45,531 bases of DNA from an uncultured Clostridia bacterium (GCA_944377825.1 CALWGA010000013.1:1-45531); one strand, 5' to 3'; positions 17,060 to 27,069 are shown, counted from the first letter of the stretch. The notes: generated by a model from the letters alone, not told the origin. A program made the numbers and translations.

Positions 17060-19471
17060 ATGAGGTTAGATATCGTCACTGGCATTGTCGATTTTTTAGG
17101 CGACATTGCACCAAGAATAACTGAGGATGTGCTCTTTATCATCGCCATCGCAGTGGAAGCATTGATTGTGCTTTTCTTTCTCATTAAATCGGCTTTTTCA
17201 TACGAGGCTTGTTTGAACAGAACACTCGACAAAGTCAATCTTTGGCTTTTTGAACGCAAAGTTATAGCGGAAGAAAATATCCGTGAATTTAACGATATGT
17301 TGAAAGCAAAAGGTCCAAAGAGACTATGCTATTTTTGGCAACAATACATATTGTTCCGTGAAGGCAACCCTTCCACATATCTCTCATCAGAAAATTTGGT
17401 GGAAAAACCATTAAAGACTTCATCATATAACTCCAATATCAAAAACCTAAATATAATTAGCATTGCATGGGCGCTTATTATGGCGATTTTCTTCATCGTG
17501 CTTGACCCTGCTGGCAATGTTATGACCGCCGATGTGCTTGCAGGCGCGGTGTTTATAGTTGCACTCATATATCTCATCAATTTGATTTTCTCGATTTATC
17601 TTCGCGCAAGAAAAAATGCTCTACTTAATTCACTCTATCAAAGCGTTTCGATGTTCGGCAGATTTATGGACAATGCGTGCGTCGACCTTCCGTCATATAT
17701 CGACTATCAAATTCTCTTCACACCACAGGAAATCGAAAAAGGTCAGCCAGTGCTTCGCGAATTTTTGGACTTCAAGGCAAGACGTGAAAAAGAAGAGTTT
17801 AACAAGGCAAAGCAGAACGATGTTGAATATGAAAAATACGATTTTTCTTCAGTTGGCGTCAACGGCTCAGTTGTCTTAGACAGGGCGATGAAGGAAAGCG
17901 AGTTATATTTAAAGAAAAAAGAGAAGATGCTTGTTAAAATCGCTCAACTTGAAAGCGAACTTGACACCAGAAAGAAAAATTTTGACAATGTGCAAAAAGA
18001 CTATCAAAACAAATTACAAGTTTCCAAGGAAAATGTTGACAGACTCCTTCAACAACAAGAAGAGACAACAAACAGAATTGAAAGTAACTACCTAAGAAAA
18101 CAGCAGACTCAAGAGATTGCAAAGCAAGAGCAGTTAGAGCAAGAGTTTGAACAACAACGCTCAAGATATCTCCTAGAAAAGAACGAACTTGAAGAGGAGA
18201 TTAAACGCAATCAGCAAGAACTTGACGAGAGTAAGAAGAATGTTGAACAAATCATGCTTGGCGAGTATCAAACCTTCTTTAACAATTTCTGCACGAGTGC
18301 TGAGAAAGTTGTCACAACGGCACTTGGTGACCGAATTGACAATCTCAAAAAGGACAATGAGGCACAGCAAGAGCGTATCGCCGAACTTGAAATCAAACTT
18401 AAAAACACACATCAAGGCGAGTATGATGCAACTGCCGAAAATGACACGCCAAACGGCAAGTATGACGAAAACGGCAACTTTGTTTACGACAATGGCACCT
18501 ATTACGACAAAGAGGGCTTGTTCCATGACACCGACGGAAATGTCTATGACGCAAATGGCAATTTCATAAGAAAGGAAGAAGAGCCAAAAGAGAATAAGAC
18601 AGAAGAGAAAAAGGTTGTCGATCTTGACAGCCTCGACGCCTTCGATTTTGTCAACGATATCTCTGAAAAAGACGATGTATATAACGTGGCTGAAAATGTG
18701 ATTGAAAATTTGGACGACGATGTTGAAGTTAAAAACAGCGGAAAGAAAAACAACTATGAAGAGCCTGAAGAGGAAAAGCAGAAAGAAAAGAGCGAAGAGA
18801 TAGTCGAGTCTAAGTCTGTGCTTCCTGACGAAAATGTTAAAGATGCGAAGTTTGAGATTGTTAAGATAGATAACGAACAGCCAACGGAAGGAGAAAAATC
18901 GGCGGAACAAGTCGAAGAAAAACCTAAGAAAAAGGCAGGACGTCCAAGAAAGATAGTTAAAGACACTGAGGTTAAACCTAAGGGCAAGCCTGGTAGACCA
19001 AGAAAGGCACCAGTGGCTGAAGAGAAGCCTGTTGAAAAGAAAAAACCAGGCAGACCTAAAAAGGTGCAAGTAGCAGAGACCGCTCAAACTATAGAGCCTA
19101 AACCTGAAGCCAAAAAGCGTGGTAGACCGAAAAAAATCATAACAGAAACTGAAGTTAAGCCTAAAGGTAAACGCGGTAGACCAAGAAAAAACACAGACCT
19201 TGAAGAGATTAACAAAAAGATAACGGAAGAGCGTAACAAGTTAAGCGAAATGCGAGATAATCTCAACAGAGAGTTCGAAGTTGCCATCAAAAATTTGGAA
19301 GAGGCAAATCTCACTGAAAACGACAGCAGACGCGAGGAGATAACAAAAGAGATAGAGAAACTTCAAGACGAAGCCGAACACGCAAAAGGTAAGGAAAGCG
19401 AAAGCAAAATTGCCGAAATAAACTCCAAACTTGAGGCACTCATCGAAGAGGTCAAAAAATTAAATTCGTAG
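17060..19471 (+). CDS. Membrane-anchored coiled-coil protein with five AT-hook motifs
   Basis: 803 residues; start fixed by AAGGAGGG. Order: hydrophobic segment at about 22-46, two more at about 132-180, a cytosol-like linker, a long coiled coil at roughly 285-470, a Gly/Asn/Tyr/Asp repeat block (YDENGNFVYDNGTYYDKEGL, then DGNVYDANGNF) near 475-510, an acidic low-complexity region, then five AT-hooks at about 626-710 (AGRPRK, PGRPRK, PGRPKK, RGRPKK, RGRPRK) spaced by Lys/Glu/Pro linkers with repeated EVKPKGK, and a final coiled coil at 715-800. AT-hooks bind the minor groove of AT-rich DNA. I do not know a bacterial family with this architecture. A chromosome or plasmid tether at the membrane is the natural inference. 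Single-gene unit with its own terminator. Confidence 0.85.
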   Translation: MRLDIVTGIVDFLGDIAPRITEDVLFIIAIAVEALIVLFFLIKSAFSYEACLNRTLDKVNLWLFERKVIAEENIREFNDMLKAKGPKRLCYFWQQYILFREGNPSTYLSSENLVEKPLKTSSYNSNIKNLNIISIAWALIMAIFFIVLDPAGNVMTADVLAGAVFIVALIYLINLIFSIYLRARKNALLNSLYQSVSMFGRFMDNACVDLPSYIDYQILFTPQEIEKGQPVLREFLDFKARREKEEFNKAKQNDVEYEKYDFSSVGVNGSVVLDRAMKESELYLKKKEKMLVKIAQLESELDTRKKNFDNVQKDYQNKLQVSKENVDRLLQQQEETTNRIESNYLRKQQTQEIAKQEQLEQEFEQQRSRYLLEKNELEEEIKRNQQELDESKKNVEQIMLGEYQTFFNNFCTSAEKVVTTALGDRIDNLKKDNEAQQERIAELEIKLKNTHQGEYDATAENDTPNGKYDENGNFVYDNGTYYDKEGLFHDTDGNVYDANGNFIRKEEEPKENKTEEKKVVDLDSLDAFDFVNDISEKDDVYNVAENVIENLDDDVEVKNSGKKNNYEEPEEEKQKEKSEEIVESKSVLPDENVKDAKFEIVKIDNEQPTEGEKSAEQVEEKPKKKAGRPRKIVKDTEVKPKGKPGRPRKAPVAEEKPVEKKKPGRPKKVQVAETAQTIEPKPEAKKRGRPKKIITETEVKPKGKRGRPRKNTDLEEINKKITEERNKLSEMRDNLNREFEVAIKNLEEANLTENDSRREEITKEIEKLQDEAEHAKGKESESKIAEINSKLEALIEEVKKLNS

Positions 19472-19477
19472 TTAAAA

Positions 19478-19512
19478 CAAGAGGGATTTAAATTTAAATC
19501 TCCTCTTTTTTA
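19478..19512 (+). terminator. Rho-independent terminator
   Basis: AAGAGGGATTTAAA / TTTAAATCTCCTCTT followed by a T-run, six bases after the stop of the AT-hook gene. Confidence 0.85.
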
Positions 19513-19563
19513 TTATATTTAATATTTAGAAAATAAAAAATTTAACTAATTTTATAAAATCAC

Positions 19564-19590
19564 TTGACAAATGTGGGGGGGGATTACAAT
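19564..19590 (+). promoter_or_regulatory. Promoter with a G8 tract in its spacer
   Basis: TTGACA and TACAAT are separated by 15 nt, and 8 of those are an unbroken G run (19575-19582). In an AT-rich genome this is exceptional. A change of one or two G would bring the spacer to 16-17 nt, so slippage could switch the promoter. Confidence 0.6.
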
Positions 19591-19621
19591 AAGGTGAGAT
19601 TATTAAAAGAAGGTTAAATTT

Positions 19622-19876
19622 ATGGACGAAAACATGAACAATCCACAACCGATGCACAATGAAAGTAAAACTGGAATTGGCGTAGTGCTTGCTTTGTTTT
19701 TAGGCATCATTGGTTTAATCATCGGCATTTGCATCTATCCAGAAGGCACAGTTGCGCGCAAGACTTTCATAAAAGGTTGGGCATGGACTTTTGGTGTTAC
19801 AGCCGTTGTTGCCGTTGTGATTGTGCTAATCGTTTATTTCGGCGTTTTGGGTGCCGCAATGAACTCGATGTATTAA
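19622..19876 (+). CDS. Small membrane protein, 84 residues
   Basis: Asn/Met/Pro-rich head MDENMNNPQPMHNESKTGIG followed by two membrane segments (about 19-40 and 55-80) joined by a basic loop (ARKTFIKGW). Ribosome site AGAAGG, terminator 9 bp after the stop. Layout resembles the small two-helix proteins that follow a disordered N-terminus in many Clostridia; no function known. Its promoter has the G8 spacer described separately. Confidence 0.75.
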   Translation: MDENMNNPQPMHNESKTGIGVVLALFLGIIGLIIGICIYPEGTVARKTFIKGWAWTFGVTAVVAVVIVLIVYFGVLGAAMNSMY

Positions 19877-19884
19877 TTTACATA

Positions 19885-19919
19885 AAAACTCTCCACAATT
19901 TTAACATGGAGAGTTTTTG
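19885..19919. terminator. Bidirectional rho-independent terminator
   Basis: AAAAACTCTCCA / TGGAGAGTTTTT with an 11-nt loop, between the + gene at 19622 and the - gene at 19964. Confidence 0.85.
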
Positions 19920-19963
19920 TTAAAGCATATTTAAATATTTTGCACTATAATATTCAAACTTAA

Positions 19964-20260
19964 TCACACATTCCACCAAAGTTCAATGTTGCCAGTTGCA
20001 AGTCCATAGATAAGAAGGGCAATGGAGGCGAGAATTATCACAAGCGATATAATTAGCGTGATGTTTGAGGATGTTTTTTTGGAGGCGTAACGCAAGTTGA
20101 CGGAGTTATAATATAGGGCTAGTCCGATGAAAAAGGCGATGTAAACCAAAGCGAGATAGAGCGTCAGGTTGCTGATAAAGTTAAGTTCAAAAAGCACAAA
20201 AAAGACAATCGCCAAAACGCAAAACACAACACTTAGCAATATAAATCTTTTTGTTGTCAT
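19964..20260 (-). CDS. Small membrane protein, three predicted helices
   Basis: 98 residues from ATG at 20260, chosen because AAAGGAGG lies 5 nt before it; an in-frame ATG 24 bases upstream has no such site. Hydrophobic segments at about 6-24, 29-50 and 68-88 with a Lys-rich loop (RYASKKTSS) between the second and third. It ends with ELWWNV and a TGA stop, one of several showing that TGA means stop here. No family recognised. Confidence 0.75.
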   Translation of the reverse strand: MTTKRFILLSVVFCVLAIVFFVLFELNFISNLTLYLALVYIAFFIGLALYYNSVNLRYASKKTSSNITLIISLVIILASIALLIYGLATGNIELWWNV

Positions 20261-20470
20261 TTTATCCTCCTTTAATTTAGGCAATTTTTGTATTTTAAAT
20301 TTCTAGTTTTTGAAATATCCCGTAAATTTTGAAAATTGATTTCTTCCATTTTTACTATGAAGGAAATGTTTTTTGCAATTTAGACCTTAAGCGGTTAATT
20401 TTAAAAGCAATTTCTTTCAATGTTTTAGTATCTCTATTAGCAATAGAATAATACATTTTGTCAAAAATTG

Positions 20471-21325
20471 TCAAGGAAATTTGGATGTATAAGAAAAATC
20501 TGGAATAAAATCATCGCTCGCACTGTCAAAATCTTGAAGATAGCCTTTTTCGAAGGATTTTAAAAAGTGACTTTCCACAATCTTATACTCAAGCGGTGTG
20601 AGTTTTCGCTTGATGGGACTTTTTGGCGTCGGCGTGAATTGCGACATCAAACTGACAATCCTATCGCTATAGTTTTGAGCGAGATAGTCAAGTGCGTCAA
20701 GCGAATTTTTTATCTCGCTGGGTAAAACTAGGTGCCTAATAATTAGCCCTTGTTTCATATATTTGCCGTCAAACACATCCTTCTTTTTCGCGCAAAAATC
20801 AAGCACATCCTTTGCCGTTTCAAAGTAGTTTGAAACATGGCTCAATTTTTTGCCCAAGTTGTTGTCGGCATATTTGAAATCGAGAAGGTAGATTGAAATA
20901 TATTTATCCAATTTTTTCAACATTTCCACGCTTTCGTAGCCTGACGAATTCCAAATGATAGGAATTTTCGGTTGATATTTTTCAAGCGCGCTTAAGATAG
21001 AATTTGAAAAGTGTGTTGGCGTGATAAAGTCAAAATAGGAATTATTCTTTTCTTTCTCTTTCAAAAGGTCGATAAATTCCTCTTCGCTGTAAAGTTTGCC
21101 GACCTTGCCACGCGAGATTTGGTAGTTTTGGCAATAGGAGCATTTCAGATTACAGCCAGAAAAAAAGATGGCACAAACGCCTTTCTCGTCGGTGACGCAC
21201 GGCTCTTCCCACATAAAATTGTCGATGACTTTGCTTATCCTTATCGTTTCAAGTTCGTTGCAAAAACCCTCACTCTTCTTTCTGTCCACATGGCAGTGGC
21301 GCGGACAAACTTCACAAATTTCCAT
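20471..21325 (-). CDS. pflX: Radical SAM protein, PflX type
   Basis: 284 residues. N-terminal cysteine cluster CEVCPRHCHVDRKKSEGFC, then the radical SAM 4Fe-4S motif GCNLKCSYCQNYQ (CX3CX2C) at about residue 57-65. This two-part pattern is that of the PflX group (COG1313), homologs of pyruvate formate-lyase activase with unknown targets. It may matter that the canonical pflA in this window is interrupted. ATG has no ribosome site; the promoter is positioned for a leaderless mRNA. Ends in TGA. Confidence 0.85.
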   Translation of the reverse strand: MEICEVCPRHCHVDRKKSEGFCNELETIRISKVIDNFMWEEPCVTDEKGVCAIFFSGCNLKCSYCQNYQISRGKVGKLYSEEEFIDLLKEKEKNNSYFDFITPTHFSNSILSALEKYQPKIPIIWNSSGYESVEMLKKLDKYISIYLLDFKYADNNLGKKLSHVSNYFETAKDVLDFCAKKKDVFDGKYMKQGLIIRHLVLPSEIKNSLDALDYLAQNYSDRIVSLMSQFTPTPKSPIKRKLTPLEYKIVESHFLKSFEKGYLQDFDSASDDFIPDFSYTSKFP

Positions 21326-21331
21326 ATAGAT

Positions 21332-21360
21332 AATATAGCATTATGGTTTCAAAAAGTCAA
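21332..21360 (-). promoter_or_regulatory. Promoter of pflX, leaderless geometry
   Basis: On the minus strand TTGACT, 17 nt, TATATT preceded by TGC (extended -10), then ATCTAT and ATG. The 6-nt gap places the start of transcription at the ATG. Confidence 0.75.
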
Positions 21361-21476
21361 TTTTTATAAGGTTTTATCGAGCACAAATATTTTGTATATG
21401 CTCAGGATAAAAGGATTTATCTACTAAAAAAAATAAAACCTTTAACTCAATTTTTTGTTTACGCATATTTTGTAGT

Positions 21477-22553
21477 ATGAGTTTCACATTAAGTTGTTGT
21501 TTTATTGTTAAAAACGAAGAGAAGGTTTTAGGAAGAATACTCGAGTGTGTCAAAAAGTTTGCCGATGAGATTGTCATTGTGGACACTGGTTCGACCGATA
21601 AGACGAAGGAGATTGCCAAAAAATACACCGACAAGGTATTCGATTTTGAGTGGTGCGATGACTTTTCAAAGGCGCGCAACTATGCCTTTTCTAAATCGAC
21701 TTGCGACTATAACATGTGGCTGGATGCCGACGACTTTATCTTTCCAAAGGATATTGAAAAGATTTTAAAGTTTAAAAAGGGCGCACCAGATTTTGATATG
21801 GCGTTTTTTAACTATGTCACAGGGTTTGACGAAAAGTTTAAGCCGACTTTCGTGTTCGAACGCGAGAGAATACTTAAAAACGACGGCACTTTCAAATGGC
21901 TTGAGCCAGTGCATGAGGTTATCGTGCCACATGGGAAGGGCGTTCATTTGCCGATAAATATCTACCACTTCAAAAGCGACATTCCGCGCGGTGACCGCAA
22001 TTTGAAGATTTATGAAAAGCGCCTTGAAAGTGGCGAAAAACTCTCTCCGCGTGCCATGTTTTACTACGCGCGAGAACTCTACTATAACGCTCGCTACCAA
22101 GAGGCGATTTCCACTTTTTTGGAGTTTTTGGATAGAGACGACGCGTGGCTGGAGAATAAGATTGAGGCGTGTTTGAACTTGTCGAAGTGTTTTTTGTGCC
22201 TTAAAGATGAGAAAAATGCCAAGGAAAGTTTGTTTAAAAGTTTCATGTTCGACCTACCGCGTGCCGAGATATTGTCGCAACTTGGCAACATTTTCATGTG
22301 CGAAAAGGACTGTCAAAAGGCGGAATACTATTACCTTTTAGCGCTAAAATGCAAACTTGATGTCAAAAAGGGCGGATTTGTTCTTCCTGACTCTTACAAC
22401 TTTGTGCCGTCGATAAATCTATGCGTGATTTATTACAATCGTGGTGACCACAAAAAGGCGCTTAAGTTTCATAATCGCTCAAAACGCTTAAAACCTAATC
22501 ATCCGTCGGTCATCCATAACGAAAAAATCTTCTACAGAGATAAAAATTCCTAA
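21477..22553 (+). CDS. Family 2 glycosyltransferase with C-terminal TPR repeats
   Basis: 358 residues. GT-A fold: SCCFIVKNEEKVLGRIL, VDTGSTDKTKEIA and the metal-binding MWLDADDFIF, then PVHEVI, typical of WaaE/SunS-like family 2 enzymes. From residue 185 on it is helical with repeated Tyr/Ala pairs (AMFYYARELYYNARYQEAI, KAEYYYLLALK, VIYYNRGDHKKAL), reading as TPR-like repeats. Sugar and acceptor unknown; cytoplasmic. Divergent from pflX. No ribosome site; a TATTTT lies 5 nt before ATG, so leaderless start is possible but the -35 is poor. Confidence 0.88.
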   Translation: MSFTLSCCFIVKNEEKVLGRILECVKKFADEIVIVDTGSTDKTKEIAKKYTDKVFDFEWCDDFSKARNYAFSKSTCDYNMWLDADDFIFPKDIEKILKFKKGAPDFDMAFFNYVTGFDEKFKPTFVFERERILKNDGTFKWLEPVHEVIVPHGKGVHLPINIYHFKSDIPRGDRNLKIYEKRLESGEKLSPRAMFYYARELYYNARYQEAISTFLEFLDRDDAWLENKIEACLNLSKCFLCLKDEKNAKESLFKSFMFDLPRAEILSQLGNIFMCEKDCQKAEYYYLLALKCKLDVKKGGFVLPDSYNFVPSINLCVIYYNRGDHKKALKFHNRSKRLKPNHPSVIHNEKIFYRDKNS

Positions 22554-22559
22554 TTTTCC

Positions 22560-22588
22560 TTGTATTTTATATCGTTTTGTGCTAAAAT
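22560..22588 (+). promoter_or_regulatory. Sigma-A promoter with extended -10
   Basis: TTGTAT, 17 nt, TGC-TAAAAT; AAAAGGAG and the ATG at 22614 follow. Confidence 0.75.
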
Positions 22589-22613
22589 ACTCCTAGTCAA
22601 AAAGGAGTTTTTT

Positions 22614-23006
22614 ATGGAAGAAAAAGTTATTAAACCACATCTAGTTAAGCCATTACTTGATAAAATTGTTTACGAAAGATTGCAAAACCCACAAAATGGC
22701 GTTATGGTCAACATCAAGCCAGAGGATTTTATCGATGTTAAAAAGGTGACCGAAGAGATTGTGAGAGTGACCATCACGCGTGCGCTTTTGGTTACGCCAC
22801 AGAGCCTTCTCAAACTTTCGGTGACCATGAGCGTTGATATTCCAGTGGACTCAATCGAGTTTTCGCGCCTCGATGACCCAAAGGACTATATTAAAAACAG
22901 TCAGCCGGTTAAAATCGCGTTTGGCTACATTTCAAATCTTATCACCGAAATCACAATCAATTCGGCAGTCGGACCTATCGTCACTCCTCCAAACATCCAA
23001 GAGTAA
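22614..23006 (+). CDS. Hypothetical protein, possibly SecB-like fold
   Basis: 130 residues, ATG with AAAAGGAG seven bases upstream. Alternating beta pattern (EIVRVTITRALLVTPQS, LLKLSVTMSVDIPVDSIEF) followed by FGYISNLITEITINSAVGPI and a VTPPNIQ ending. The last part resembles the C-terminal end of SecB and SecB-like chaperones, where a helix leads to a Gly-Pro-Pro turn. That similarity is judged by eye and is weak. Monocistronic. If correct it would be an export or toxin-antitoxin chaperone; otherwise unknown. Confidence 0.6.
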   Translation: MEEKVIKPHLVKPLLDKIVYERLQNPQNGVMVNIKPEDFIDVKKVTEEIVRVTITRALLVTPQSLLKLSVTMSVDIPVDSIEFSRLDDPKDYIKNSQPVKIAFGYISNLITEITINSAVGPIVTPPNIQE

Positions 23007-23302
23007 GATTTGTGAAAATCGAGTCGAAAAAAAGAAATTAGAAAAAATATTCTTATGGTACCAATTAAATTAAAAATATATGATATAACAATAAAAGTCT
23101 TATTAGATAACAACACATTTAATAAGAAAGTTAAGGCATTGACATCAAGTAATATTATGCGTTTAAAATTCTAAAAACAAATTAAAAGATATAGAAAAAA
23201 TCTTTAAAAATATTTAAAGGCAGATATAAGCAATTTAAATATATCGAAAAATATAAAAATTTATAAAGTATTAAAAATTACATTAATAATTAAAACATAA
23301 TC
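23007..23302. other. AT-rich gap, no convincing gene
   Basis: About 300 bp of very low GC between the SecB-like gene and tRNA-Gly. A 39-codon frame (23055-23174, + strand) has no ribosome site and poor composition. No terminator is visible after the SecB-like gene. A CATAAT at 23295-23300 may be the -10 box of tRNA-Gly. Confidence 0.5.
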
Positions 23303-23320
23303 ACTGAGCGAGCGCTCAGT
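23303..23320. promoter_or_regulatory. Perfect palindrome before tRNA-Gly
   Basis: ACTGAGCG-AG-CGCTCAGT, 8-bp arms and 2-bp centre, 3 bp before the tRNA and just after a CATAAT box. The symmetry and centre resemble TetR-family operators; a processing hairpin is another possibility. Confidence 0.55.
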
Positions 23321-23323
23321 TAC

Positions 23324-23397
23324 GCGGATATAGTACATCGGTAGTATGCGGGCTTCCCAAGCCTGAGAGGAGGGTTCGACACCCTTTATCCGCTCCA
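23324..23397 (+). tRNA. tRNA-Gly (CCC)
   Basis: 74 nt including encoded CCA. Acceptor GCGGATA/TATCCGC, anticodon stem CGGGC/GCCTG with loop TTCCCAA, T-loop TTCGACA. Reads GGG codons, which are rare in this window. Note G-U pairs in the D and anticodon stems. Confidence 0.92.
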
Positions 23398-23440
23398 AAC
23401 AAAAATAATCCGTGACGTAAGTTGCGGATTATTTTTGTTT
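23398..23440 (+). terminator. Terminator of tRNA-Gly
   Basis: AAACAAAAATAATCCG / CGGATTATTTTTGTTT, 16-bp arms, directly after the CCA. The gap that follows up to 23620 holds only T-rich simple repeats and a promoter-like TATAAT. Confidence 0.85.
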
Positions 23441-23622
23441 GGTACTCTTCTTTTTTCTTTTTTCACTCTTCTTTTTTCTTAAAACGGATTATTTTTGAAA
23501 TAAAAAATAAAAAAGAAGAAATAAAAGTTGTGGAATTATTTTATATATTGTATAATAAACTTAGGTGGTTATTATGAAAGAAAGTGTATTACAATAAAAT
23601 GCCTTATATTTTATCTTTCATT

Positions 23623-23650
23623 TTGAATTTGGAAAATTTTATGCTATAAT
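23623..23650 (+). promoter_or_regulatory. Promoter of tRNA-Pro
   Basis: TTGAAT, 16 nt, TATAAT with TGC in front (extended -10), 12 nt before the tRNA. Confidence 0.75.
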
Positions 23651-23662
23651 ATTGTTGCCTTT

Positions 23663-23738
23663 CGAGGTGTAGCGCAGTTGGTAGCGCGCACGGTTCGGGA
23701 CCGTGAGGCCGTGGGTTCGAGCCCCGCCACCTCGACCA
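23663..23738 (+). tRNA. tRNA-Pro (CGG)
   Basis: 76 nt with encoded CCA. Acceptor CGAGGTG/CACCTCG, anticodon stem CACGG/CCGTG with loop TTCGGGA, T-arm GTGGG-TTCGAGC-CCCGC. Reads CCG. Confidence 0.94.
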
Positions 23739-23769
23739 AATTAAAAATTATAAATATAGGAGAAACAAA

Positions 23770-24318
23770 ATGGATGTGTGCATTGCTGAAATAACTGATG
23801 AAGATTTTGGTTTAAAATCTTCCAAATTAGAGAACCCTAAAGTGAGAGAAGCCAGCAGGGGAATAGTTATTAGAGAAGATGGAAAAATTGCCATATTTTT
23901 TAAGAAAAATATGAATGAATATAAATTGCCTGGGGGGGGTATTGAAAAGGGTGAAACTTTCGAGCAGGCATTTTCAAGAGAAATTCTAGAAGAAACAGGT
24001 TGCGATGTTGAAATTGTAAAAAAATTAGGTTATACACAAGAGATAAAAAGCAAAAAGAATTTCAAACAAACATCATTTGTCTTTGTTGGAAAGGTTGTAA
24101 ACGATAATGGCAAATTGTCACTTACGGAAAAAGAAAAAAGTGAAGGCGGTGAACTTATTTGGTTAAAGCCTAAAAAAGCATTGAGATTGATAGAAAAATG
24201 TTTTAAAAAATTAAAACCTTCTCCATATGATGTTGATGAAAGTTTGTATAGCACAAAATTTGTTGTGTATAGAGATAGAAAAATTTTAGAATATTATATT
24301 AAAAATATGAACAAATAA
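23770..24318 (+). CDS. Nudix hydrolase
   Basis: 182 residues, ATG with TAGGAG upstream. Nudix box GGIEKGETFEQAFSREILEE then TGCDV (residues 57-80) fits GX5EX7REUXEEXGU, the metal site for cleaving nucleoside diphosphate-linked compounds. Substrate unknown. Codon use is AT-rich compared with groEL. Notably the Gly-Gly-Gly just before the box is encoded by an unbroken G8 run (23932-23939) although GGA and GGT are the usual choices here; a one-base slip would knock the gene out of frame right at its catalytic box. Confidence 0.92.
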   Translation: MDVCIAEITDEDFGLKSSKLENPKVREASRGIVIREDGKIAIFFKKNMNEYKLPGGGIEKGETFEQAFSREILEETGCDVEIVKKLGYTQEIKSKKNFKQTSFVFVGKVVNDNGKLSLTEKEKSEGGELIWLKPKKALRLIEKCFKKLKPSPYDVDESLYSTKFVVYRDRKILEYYIKNMNK

Positions 24319-24353
24319 CTCACTATGTTTATTTAATATTAGTGAGTTTTTAT
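24317..24353 (+). terminator. Rho-independent terminator
   Basis: ACTCACTA / TAGTGAGT with a 14-nt loop and a T-rich tail after the Nudix gene. Confidence 0.8.
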
Positions 24354-24401
24354 TTAATCTTTTTCTCAACTTTTTGCATATATATTTCTAGGAGTTTTTA
24401 T

Positions 24402-24983
24402 ATGCTTAAAGGACCGTGTAAGGATGTGAATATTGGCAGTATCTATGCTATAAATGGAGCGACTGAGAATTTAAATAAGGTAAATGAGGTCTATCGTGAA
24501 CTTTTGGCGGTACTTCAGTTTTTGGATAAAAACGACAAAAAGTTTTCTAAGTTTTTCATGGCAAAGACCAAAATGCCGATAAGAGTTGAGATTGAAAAGG
24601 TGAAGAAGGTGGCACTTAGTAATTTAAATGACTTATATGCCGACTATAACACCTTTTTGGATAACATCGGCTACTACTCATCTGTTGAAAGAGTGGATAA
24701 GTTGCCGACAGAACCTGCGGATATCAGCGATAATCCATATTTCACCATGCTTGAGGATAGATTTTTAGATGATGAAGAGAAATATTTGAGTTTGTCGGCG
24801 TATTTTCATATAAAACTTGACGCTATAAACCACCAGACAGAAAATATCAACACCTTTTGGAAGGATGAGCAGTTTGATGAGTATAAGGAAAGGCTTTATG
24901 ACTCCATCAATTTTTCGCTCGGCAAATATCCAAAATTGTTTAAAGATTATGGACACATCTGCGCAAAGGAAAAGGGCGGTTAG
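24402..24983 (+). CDS. Hypothetical protein, 193 residues
   Basis: Start taken at ATG 24402 because TAGGAG lies 8 nt upstream; the frame stays open about 60 bp further with no ribosome site. Mostly helical and soluble: residues 20-75 and 80-105 (LSNLNDLYADYNTFLDNI), a Pro/Asp-rich turn near 112-125, then more helix (FHIKLDAINHQTENINTFW). No family recognised. Shares direction with groES-groEL but is separated by a promoter-bearing gap. Confidence 0.7.
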   Translation: MLKGPCKDVNIGSIYAINGATENLNKVNEVYRELLAVLQFLDKNDKKFSKFFMAKTKMPIRVEIEKVKKVALSNLNDLYADYNTFLDNIGYYSSVERVDKLPTEPADISDNPYFTMLEDRFLDDEEKYLSLSAYFHIKLDAINHQTENINTFWKDEQFDEYKERLYDSINFSLGKYPKLFKDYGHICAKEKGG

Positions 24984-25074
24984 TCGACAACTTTTTTTGT
25001 TTTAGTTGACACATTTACTTTACTTTTCTTTCGCAAACGACTATAATTTGTATGGTAAAAGGAGAGTGAAAAAT

Positions 25075-26981
<1,907 letters not shown>

Positions 26982-27033
26982 TGCCAAAGAAGAGTGTTAA
27001 TTTTAAGAAATATGTGTTAAATTAATTAGAAAA

Positions 27034-27069
27034 GAACTTCCAAACGAAAGATGTTTTGGAAGTTTTTTT
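27034..27069 (+). terminator. Terminator of groES-groEL
   Basis: AACTTCCAAA / TTTTGGAAGTT with a 9-nt loop and T7 tail. Confidence 0.82.

Noticed and set aside
18173..19087. 304-residue reverse-strand frame opposite the AT-hook gene
   Set aside because: It is the shadow of the Lys/Glu/Asp-rich coding strand, giving a Phe/Leu-rich nonsense protein; no ribosome site.
23055..23174. 39-codon frame in the AT-rich gap before tRNA-Gly
   Set aside because: No Shine-Dalgarno site, and composition is that expected of random AT-rich DNA.
25006..25047. TTGACA and TATAAT upstream of groES as one promoter
   Set aside because: They are 30 nt apart, too far to act together; the TATAAT may be used with a poorer -35.
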